Below, piece by piece: positions 56,801 through 64,000 of a stretch of 64,000 nt of DNA (position 1 is its first letter; each line of letters starts with the position of its first letter). The DNA is from Pleodorina starrii (Eukaryota > Chlorophyta > Chlorophyceae > Chlamydomonadales > Volvocaceae), in assembly GCA_030267565.1 (NCBI GenBank), contig BRXU01000029.1, positions 1,285,001 through 1,349,000 on the forward strand. Reading direction: 5' to 3'. The notes beneath the pieces were generated by a model. It was not told the origin of the DNA. It saw only the letters and a program-made list of their open reading frames with translations, and did no database searches. The position numbers were made by a program, and so were the translations under genes.

Positions 56801-57169
56801 AGGAGGTCCAGGGTTTTGCGGACCAGTCCGTTGCGACGGTTGGTTGTGTACAGCGGGGCAGGCGGGTGACCGGCGGGCTGTGGCTGGCCGCGCGGCGCGG
56901 CGACGTACCTTGTAGAACGCTAGCTCCAGGACCCATCGTAGCAATGGCAGTACCAGCGATAGGCCTGTGTGCGGCGCAGAAGCGAAGGGTGTTGGGGTGC
57001 CTGGCGAGCGCGGAGCAGGCCAAGTTGTCGTTGACTCACCGAGGACGAAACCCAGCTCAGGGTTGAGCGCGATGTGCTTAGTAACCCTGTCCGCCAGGGC
57101 TAAGGTCCGTGCGGCGAAGTGGGGAGCCCCACCCAACGCCGTTGATACATCGCAATGATCGGTGGACAT
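53898..57169 (-). CDS. Ceramide synthase, LAG1/TLC family
   Basis: N-acylates a sphingoid base with acyl-CoA to give (dihydro)ceramide in the endoplasmic reticulum membrane. Six exons keep frame, from the start codon: 57169-57040, 56964-56909, 56497-56423, 55381-55272, 55007-54852, 54255-53898, coding 294 residues. TLC domain marks in order: KMCESFWK, TAYGSMLAL, FWRPKDYWVGWP, LMRLLFFSQLAYYLSTTFTL, then SDYWVMQTHHCCTV with the catalytic HH pair, IYYNYISGYQRWG, MMLHDINDVIMEVAK with the second His-Asp motif, and LNALLCVLYCFHVYWF in the last membrane helix. The tail is charged and acidic (GRGEDIREKED). Two exons are very short (56 and 75 nt). The N-terminus before the first helix is short, and there is no homeobox, as in plants and fungi. 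Divergent from the PGR gene. Confidence 0.93.
54256..54372 (-). repeat. Nested family B/D repeat forming a splice-acceptor region
   Basis: On the minus strand the intron ends with AAGGAGCATATCACTCCCTG then ACCCCCCTCCCCTCGCAG. A second unit with TTCGCTAACGCCGTCTCCGT and CGCTGCGATATCTTC follows and ends again in CCTCCCCTCGCAG, the acceptor used. The first unit is nearly identical to the end of PGR intron 2 (60399-60448). Confidence 0.88.
55045..55088 (-). repeat. Family B repeat in ceramide synthase intron 5 (sense)
   Basis: On the minus strand it gives CACCGCTGCGGTTCTATATC and then CACATTGCCCTTATTTCCCC, a diverged family B core close to the acceptor. Confidence 0.6.
56342..56420. repeat. (GGAC)n/(GGAT)n tract at a splice donor
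   Basis: A run of GGACGGAC and GGATGGGC units reaches to within a few bases of the donor of ceramide synthase exon 3 (minus strand). Open frames here are caused by the repeat. Confidence 0.9.
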
Positions 57170-57904
57170 TGAGAGAAGTGCAGTGATCAAAGCAAAGCGA
57201 TCGACCTCAATTTCAATGCGGCAGACCCGCCGAATGTTCGTCAGAAGACGAGCGCAGCGCGATGGCCCTGGAAATCGTCGCCAGACACCGTTCCACCGCG
57301 CGCTACAGGGTTATTGATGAATGGCGTGTTAGCACATGACAGCTACGATGGCTACTACATCCACAATTCCAAGAGAAATGGAAGTATGCTCAGGACGTCT
57401 AGAAAATGGAGCACTTGTACGGTGCAGATACCAACTGTCTCGGTAGGTGCATCAGTCGCTGCATGAGTCCCAGAGCTTTACCACCCGCTGATGTATCAAA
57501 CCCTGCAAACGTTCATAACATAAGAAATAACGTTGGGTTAGGAAATATCTAGGGTTGCTTGCTGAATCCCGCAGTCGCCGAAGAGCTCTTCGTTATCGCG
57601 CGTCGTTGTTGATTGTTCGTCATCCTATGCAACTTTCTAGGCTGTATAGCTCGACTTATCTGCTACCGCTGGTGTTGGCGTTTGTGCGCGGTTTGCCCCT
57701 TTGGAGGGCAATCAGTCCCATCGGTCCACTTGGAGCGCTGTGGCCGTGATTCGATGCCTGCGGATGCACTCCCTCTCTAAACCTGCATAAGCCGCTAACG
57801 TGCTTAACAGCAAAGGTGGGGCCCGCTTCAACTTTGTTCCTTGCCTTGCTTGCGCACGTTCTCTACCGTTAATCCCTTGAACACTGTCACGAAATCCAGG
57901 ATCT
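57170..57904. promoter_or_regulatory. Shared upstream region of ceramide synthase and PGR genes
   Basis: The divergent start codons are 735 bp apart. The middle part (57300-57560) is AT-richer. A short frame at 57555-57749 has no ATG start and no recognised domain. No certain promoter motif. Confidence 0.5.
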
Positions 57905-60753
57905 ATGGAGGCCGCAGCGGGCGCTCGGATGCGCCGAGGCCCCTTCCGCGCTGGGCACCGGTGCAGATATGCCGCCCATCGACCCTGCGTGCCCCACACG
58001 CTAACTCGTACCTTTCAGAAATATGTTCAAACAGCGGCAGCGCCCGACCCGGGCCCTTCTGGAGTTCCGCCCAGTTCAGATGTCAGCGATGCGCTCGCGC
58101 CCATCATTTTCCGCTTCGCCGACGGCCCGGCAACGTCTTCGCCCGCAGTGGGTACTAGTAACGGCCATGCGCCCGGATCGGGCGCAAAGTGGTCCAATAT
58201 TGTCTCCACTGGCGGCAGCAGCAGCAGCAGCGGCGTTGGGGGCGCGAGCTTGACGAGCCAGTCCTCGACCGCCGCAGCGCTGGCCGGCGGCAGCGCGGCC
58301 TTCGTTGACGCGCCAGCACGCACCAGCAGCAGCAGCGGCGCCAGCAGCAGCAACAGCGGCGTGGCGCCATCCCCGGGGCCCACCTCGCGGCTCCCGCAGG
58401 ATCGTACAGCAACGACGACAACGACCATCCCCACCCCCGACTCGTCCGATCCGTCGCACGGCGCCGAAACCAGTCAAAGCCCCGGTCAAGGCACCAGCTA
58501 CAGTGAATACTACCGGCAAATCAACACGCCCTTCGCTCGCGCGTCCCCTGGCGCCGACAGCCGTGCAGCCGCACCGACATCCGAGGACTTCCTCGACAGC
58601 CAGGCTCCGCCCACAGCTGCCCCCTCCAGCTCGACCACCAGCGGCCCCGCCGCCACCAGCGACGGGGGCGCCGCCCCCGCCGCCGGCGCCCCCGCGGACT
58701 CGGCGGAGGTGGCGGCGGCTCTGGCGCGCGCCCAGGCCGCCCTGCAGCGCGCTGAGACCAACCTGGACGACATCCAGCGCCTCAGCAGCTCTCTCGATGC
58801 CGCCGCCCTGGAGTCCCTCCGCGCCGCCGCCCGACCCGCGGGTCGCTGGGCGGCGCTGCTGGCGGTAGCGCGCAGCGCCGCCACCGTCGCCGGCCTCGCG
58901 GTCGCCATGCTTGCGTCGCACGCCTTCGGCCTGGTCGTGCAGTGGGTCGGCGCCGCCGCCGGCGCGGCGGCGATCGCGGGCTGGGGCCTGCGGCGGCGCT
59001 CCCTGGCGCCCAGCGGCGCGGTGGCGGCGTTTCTGGTGGGTTTCGGCACGCTGGGCGCCAGTCTGCGGTTCGGCGCCACGTTGGTTGCGTTCTTCCTGTC
59101 CAGCAGCAAGCTGACGGCCTACAAGGAGGAGCTCAAGGAGGGGCTGGAGGAGAACGCGAAGAAGGGCGGGCAGCGCACCTGGGTGCAGGTGAGGAGGGCG
59201 GGAGGGGGAGCGGAGAAGGGGGGAGAGAATGGGCGTAGAGGAGCGGGATGAGGAACGGCAGTCCGGTTGGAGGGGAATGGGTGTGAGCGGGGGCGGGAGG
59301 AAGCGGGGCAGAGGGTTACAGGCGGGGAAGCGCTTGTAAGGGTGCTGCCACTGCACCCTTCCCCCAACAGCCCTCCCACGGTTGGCACTGACAGCCCCCT
59401 CACTACTCACTCTGCTATTCATAACCTCGTTGCCCCCTGTCCTCCCCCGCCCTCCGCTCCGTCCGTACCCCGCTCCTTCAGGTCTTCTGCAACGGGCTGG
59501 TGCCCACCATCCTCGCCGTCGTGTACGGCATCCTTGCCGGCTGCGTGGACCTGCCGCTGGGGCCCCCCGCCGCCGCCTCCGCCGCCACCTCCGTCGCCAC
59601 TTCCGCCGCCTCCGCCACCGCCTCCGCCGCCAGCGCCGCGCTGGAGCCCTGGCGCGCCGCCGCGCTGACGGGCCTTATGGGCGGCTTCCTCGGCTACTAC
59701 GCCTGCTGCTGCGGCGACACGTGGGCTTCGGAGCTGGGTCCGCTGTCCGCCGACACGCCGCGCCTCATCACGACCATGCGGCCGGTGCGGCGGGGCACCA
59801 ACGGCGGCGTGACGCTGCTGGGACTGAGCGCCTCCATCATGGGTGGCATGTTTGTGGGGCTGGTCTTCTACCTGGCAGGTGAGTCAGGAGGCCAGGTTGG
59901 CAAGGCAGGCGGGTGGGCAGGTGGGCGCGGGGAGAGCCCCAACGCTGCCCGATTGGATTCTCGTTCCTTGGGCGAGCAGCTCACGCCGGCTAGCATAGGG
60001 ATCCTGTATTTGCGCGGCAGCAGGACACGCCACGGGCGTTCAGAGTGGCCGGGCAGGACACAGCTTCTCCAGCCATAGCCAAGAGCGAACAAACCAGACC
60101 GGGGTTATCCCCGGTCTCCCTTTGGCTCCCTTTGCGCCTTTCGCACCCCTGCCTCCGCCAGCCTGTTTGGACGCGATGGTTGCCTCCAGGCAGCCTGATG
60201 CCTGCTGCAACCAGTACAGTACGGTACAATTATACAGGTCACTCGAGCAACCTAGCCGTATACCCCGCTCGGACGGCGTCTCTTTCCCTTGCCGCACTCC
60301 CTCCCCTCCTCCCTCCCCTCCCCCCTCCTTTTCGATCTCTCTCGGCTCCTTCGCTGCGCGTGGTGCCTTTCCTCTCCCCCCTTCCCTGTCAGTCTCATGT
60401 TATGTGAAGGAGCATATCACTCGCTGACCCCCCTCCCTTCCCCCGCAGGCCTGCTGTCCCCCACGTTGTGGATCTTTGAGGCTCAGCGCTCCCTGGCTGC
60501 CGGCCAGTGGCGCCTCATCCCCCTGGGCCTTATGGCGGGACTCTTCGGCTCGGCGCTGGACTCGCTGCTGGGCGCGACGCTGCAGTACAGCGGGTACGAC
60601 ACCGTACGCGGCTGCATCGTGTCGCGCCCCGGGCCCGATGTGGTGACCATCTCGGGACGGCCGCTGCTGAGCAACAACGCCGTCAATGCGTTGTCGGCGT
60701 CGCTCACGGCGGCGCTGACGGCGCTCGTGGCGCTCAAGTCGTTTGGCTTCTGA
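57905..60753 (+). CDS. PGR/TMEM19-like DUF92 membrane protein
   Basis: Three exons keep frame: 57905-59188, 59482-59878, 60449-60753, coding 661 residues. The C-terminal 330 residues are a DUF92 domain of the PGR/TMEM19 branch: APSGAVAAFLVGFGTLGASL, FFLSSSKLTAYKEELKE, GGQRTWVQVFCNGLVPT, GGFLGYYACCCGDTWASELG, PRLITTMRPVRRGTNGGVTL, AGLFGSALDSLLGATLQYSG, ISGRPLLSNNAVN, with about six membrane helices. Plant PGR is linked to sugar responses; the related VTE6 is a phytyl-phosphate kinase, but the QRTW/CNG motifs favour PGR (family knowledge; activity not shown). Residues 1-260 are Ser/Ala/Pro-rich and look disordered. A predicted coiled coil (AAALARAQAALQRAETNLDD) lies before the first helix. The first ATG after a stop is taken; an acceptor-like CTTTCAG at 58018 leaves room for a different 5' end. 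Confidence 0.87.
60399..60448 (+). repeat. Repeat-derived 3' end of PGR intron 2
   Basis: GTTATGTGAAGGAGCATATC then ACTCGCTGACCCCCCTCCC ends in CCCCGCAG at the acceptor. It is nearly identical to the first unit in ceramide synthase intron 6. Confidence 0.9.
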
Positions 60754-60832
60754 GGGGGTCTTTTGGCTTCTGAGGGGGTCTTTTGGCTTCTGAGGGGTCT
60801 TTTGGCTTCTGAGGGGGTCTTTTGGCTTCTGA
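60746..60832 (+). repeat. 20-bp tandem repeat starting at the PGR stop codon
   Basis: About four and a half copies of TTTTGGCTTCTGAGGGGGTC. The first copy includes the last codons and the TGA stop of the PGR gene, and each further copy carries an equivalent TGA. Confidence 0.95.
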
Positions 60833-63800
60833 AGGCAGGGGAGTGATAGAGACGCGGCCGCTCGCAGCGGTGGAGGGGAGGGGGGGGGCGGGAGATGAGG
60901 AGGACGAGGGAGAATGGGGGGTTAGGGAAAATGGCAAGCCGACGTCGGATGGCAGGCGGGAGAATGCGGGAGGACCGGGGGCTGGAATGGGGCAAACGGC
61001 GGGTTCGTGGGGAGTGGGGCTGCTGGAGCGGGGCTAGGCTGGTGCTGCGGATGAGGGGCGTGTGGGTCGGACAGCAGTGCAGGGCGGTGGTGGTGGTGGG
61101 TGTTGTTGGGGGGGCGGTGGGGGTCCTGTCAGCGGAGCCGACGAGTCGTTTGAGGGCTTTTGCGTTGAGGCGTGCGTGCGCGTGTGGTGCGGGAAGTGGT
61201 GTGTGTCCCGTTCAGGGGCGAGGGGTAGGGGCCGCTCGACCGCATCTCAGCTTGCCGTTGCGTCCTTCGGCGCGTCGTTTCCGCCTTGAATATTGTGCTG
61301 TCGCCGTCGCCGCCGCCAAGGGACTCGTGGGCGGGCGGGCTGTATCATGACACCGCCAAATTTCCGGGGAAGGAGAGGTAGAGCGGCCCTCGCCCTGCGT
61401 GTATCCGGGTGGGTGGGTGGGTGGGTGGGTGAGTGTGGCGCCCGCTGTGCCCGTTTGCGATGCCCGGGAGATAGGCGAATGGGGAGAGAAGAGGCAAGCT
61501 CGGGAGTATGGACTGCGCCGCCCTCCTCACATTCGGAATTCCAATCCCTCGGCTTGCTCCTGCTCCTGCTCTCGTCTGCGCTCCTGGGCCTCCTTCGTCT
61601 TCCGGGTGTCACCTTGGCCTTTGCGGGTGGCAGGTGCGGGTATGGAGGCCCCATGCAGCACCCGCAGTGCGCCGCGTCCTCAGTTGCGGCTTTTGGGGCT
61701 CCAAGAAGGACGGGGGGGAGGAAGGGAGAGAGGGGACGCGGTTGTGCTGCTTGCGCCGCGTGGCTGAGAGAAGGGCTCGCCCCCCGCCCCGGCAACAGGC
61801 GCCCCCCGGCACAGTCGACTGCTTGGGGCGTTGGGGGTTTGCCTGCCTGCGCCGGTTCGGGGCGGACTGGACTGTCATTGGAAACTTCTGGAAGCTCTAT
61901 GAGGGTTGGTCTTTGGGGGGCCCTCGAGTCGGCGGAGCGGCAGTCGACGACGGTGGTCGACTGGCCGTGTTGTTTGTTTCAAGCGGGGAACTTGTGGGAG
62001 GGAGGGAGGGAGGCATTCTTTGGTGGCCTGGCTGCAGCTGGCCGCGCGTTGTCGATCTGCGTGAGTTCTCGTCGGTCTGCAGTGTGCGCTAAGGGTTTGG
62101 AAGGGCGGGCTGCACGCTGGCGCGGAGGTTGAGGTTTAAGGTGGCTTCTTTTGGCGCGTCGGGGCCGCGCCACTCGCAGGGCTGCTTTCGCCTTTTTTTG
62201 TCTCGTCCATTTTTGTCGTTCGCTATTGGTTGGGGCTTCGTGCGTAGGGCAGCGCAGCTTGCTGCCTTTCCTTAATTTGCTCGTCCATGATCGCTGATGA
62301 TGAGGCCCCGGCCAGTGAGGCGGGCGCCGGGGTTGGGCGCACTCCGCCTCCCGAGGATGAGGATGAGGATGATGTTCTGCCCCCACCTTACACACACACA
62401 CACCGCCAGCACCGCCGCATAACATCGTCAGCGAATCCGGCGGCTCTCCGTCGGGGCGCGGCGGGGGTAAGGACGCGGGCCCAAGGCCGGGGCGGGCCCA
62501 GGGATAGGGCCACCCAGCCTCGGTCGCAAGGCTCGCCATTCGCCGGCCTTGCCTGGCCATCGTCCTCGCCGCCGCCGTTGCCGAATCGCTGCGTCCAACT
62601 GCGTTGCGCTGGCCGTTGCGTCGCGGTGCTCGCCCGTCGGGGGTCGTCGTCGTTTGTGGTTCATCTGCCGGGGCGGGTCGGTTCATCGCTATAACAAAGA
62701 ATCCGTACCGGCAGGCCCCGGGTTACACGACTCACTGCGCGCGCTCACGGGTGTGGGGACGATGGCCGCCGACCCAGGGGTCATTCGGTGCGTTGGAACG
62801 CGCCGCAGACCCGGGGCCGGCCATTTCTGGGCCATAAAAGACCAGGGGTCGTCGTTGAGCAGGCCACCGGGCTGCGCGTTGCGCACCCGTTGGAGCAAGG
62901 AGGGAGTGACGGGAGCAGCCCCGCCCGCCCCGGGGTTGCTGCTTGCACGCACGTCACGCATCGGCCGGTTCCCGCCTTTGTGTGCACGCGCGTGTGCGTG
63001 TGCGTGTTTGCGTGTCCATGCGCGTTCCATAGTTATCGTGTGCGCTAATTGCTTCATAAAGACTTCTTTCGAGTTTTGTTTGCTGCTGGGCCTTCAGCCG
63101 GTAGCGAGGGCGGGCCCAAACGGGTCGTCCCTGCTGCTGTTGCTGCTCGAGGCGTTTTCGGTTCGGGGTGGTGCAGAGCGCCCGGGCAAGGCGGGCGGGC
63201 GGGCAAGGTGGGGACAGTCCGCACCTTCCCCACCGCGCAGCGGGTGCAGAGTGGGGCTGACTTTCGCTCACTGCTCGCGCTTGCCTGGCTACGATCATGA
63301 TACGTGGTTCATGGTTCATGTGTGTCTCCGTTGGCTACTCTCGATGCCGTTGATGCTACCGTTGATACAAACTACGAGGCCGTGTTTTGGTGAGGCGAGT
63401 GAGAGCAAGAGCAGCATAAGGTTCCTGCTGAGAGAGAGTTTTGTGGCCGCATGGCGGCCCGGGGGCGCCGAATGGCTTGGAGATCCTTTCCGATTCGAGC
63501 AGGGAGGGCGGGGGGGAAGAAGCGGGAGGGGAGCGAGGGCATCCTTCTACGGTAGTAGTCCCCCTGTACAGTACCGTACTGAGCGTACCCTGTACAGTAC
63601 ACCCGAGTTGCCATATGACGTATCGTTGTTGGCGGCGCGAAGTATGTACTTCCGCGGCGACCTAGGCTTACGTGAAGGCGAAGACGGCCTTTTGCTTGTT
63701 GCGTTTATCGTTGCTCGTGTCCCTCCCCGCCCGGGGAGGCACGTGTTGTTGGGCGGCTGATGCCGCCGCTCTTGAAGAGAGCAGAGGGTCCATCTGGTGG

Positions 63801-64000
63801 GGAGCAAGAGGGGTCCCGTATGCGGGACGATCCTTGTAACGACGATTAGGTTGCAGCGATGGGCACGATCGATGGGCACCGGGAGGCGGAACGTGTCGCA
63901 CCAGGGGCACCGGGACAACGGGGGGACGGGCGCGCTTCCTGTTACTTGCCCAAGCCGAGGACCGTCCGTCCTTCGGATCTGGGTCAGGTTCCGGATCCCA
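60754..64000. other. 3.2-kb end region with no recognised gene
   Basis: Apart from the 20-bp repeat, a diverged CGCAGCGGTGG family B end near 60865 and a (GGGT)n run near 61405-61435, nothing is supported. Longer open frames (for example 62549-63760, plus) have skewed composition, no ATG-backed conserved domain and no consistent exon chain. A cluster of GTAC palindromes lies at 63567-63603. Confidence 0.5.

Noticed and set aside
62549..63760. 403-residue open frame on the plus strand
   Set aside because: No conserved motif, composition typical of random GC-rich sequence, and no flanking exon structure.

Overview
The window is nuclear DNA of a green alga, most likely a core chlorophyte close to Chlamydomonas and Volvox. 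The evidence is a very GC-rich sequence, genes split into short exons by long GT-AG introns, plastid and thylakoid precursors, Q/A/G-rich insertions inside conserved proteins, a MYND-finger protein with long coding exons, and a candidate TGTAA polyadenylation signal behind some genes. No bacterial operon, rRNA or tRNA was seen. I rebuilt exon chains by eye. Every chain reported as complete keeps its reading frame across all junctions, but none was tested against transcripts.

Layout. 1-5270 (+): 3' part of a plastid DEAD-box helicase of the RH50 type. 5974-9174 (+): thylakoid-lumen TPR protein. 9735-14430 (-): TAM41, mitochondrial CDP-diacylglycerol synthase. 15518-19092 (-): TLDc-domain protein. 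19093-21159: gene-poor, with a 40-bp minisatellite. 21160-25860 (-): unrecognised Q-rich protein with an acidic tail. 25861-28140: AT-richer block holding the 3' part of a non-LTR retrotransposon (-), which abuts a fragment of a small heat-shock protein gene (+, to 28551). 30222-34195 (+): MYND-finger protein. 34196-37361: no gene seen. 37362-39141 (-): class II DAHP synthase (shikimate pathway). 39620-43574 (+): CNOT11 of the CCR4-NOT complex. 45220-50678 (-): ORC4 of the origin recognition complex. 51111-51650 (+): Ycf33/DUF751 plastid protein. 53898-57169 (-): LAG1-type ceramide synthase. 57905-60753 (+): PGR/TMEM19 (DUF92) membrane protein. 60754-64000: no gene recognised.

The genes are unrelated housekeeping functions, not a pathway cluster. 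Three pairs are divergent with short shared upstream regions: DAHP synthase/CNOT11 (478 bp), ORC4/Ycf33 (432 bp) and ceramide synthase/PGR (735 bp).

The most interesting signal lies in the introns. At least three families of short dispersed repeats recur in introns of seven unrelated genes, in both orientations, and one family supplies near-identical 3' intron ends to two different genes. This is what introner elements (mobile introns that create new introns) would look like. Three introns also appear to use GC-AG splice sites, and four donors share the octamer GTACGGCA.
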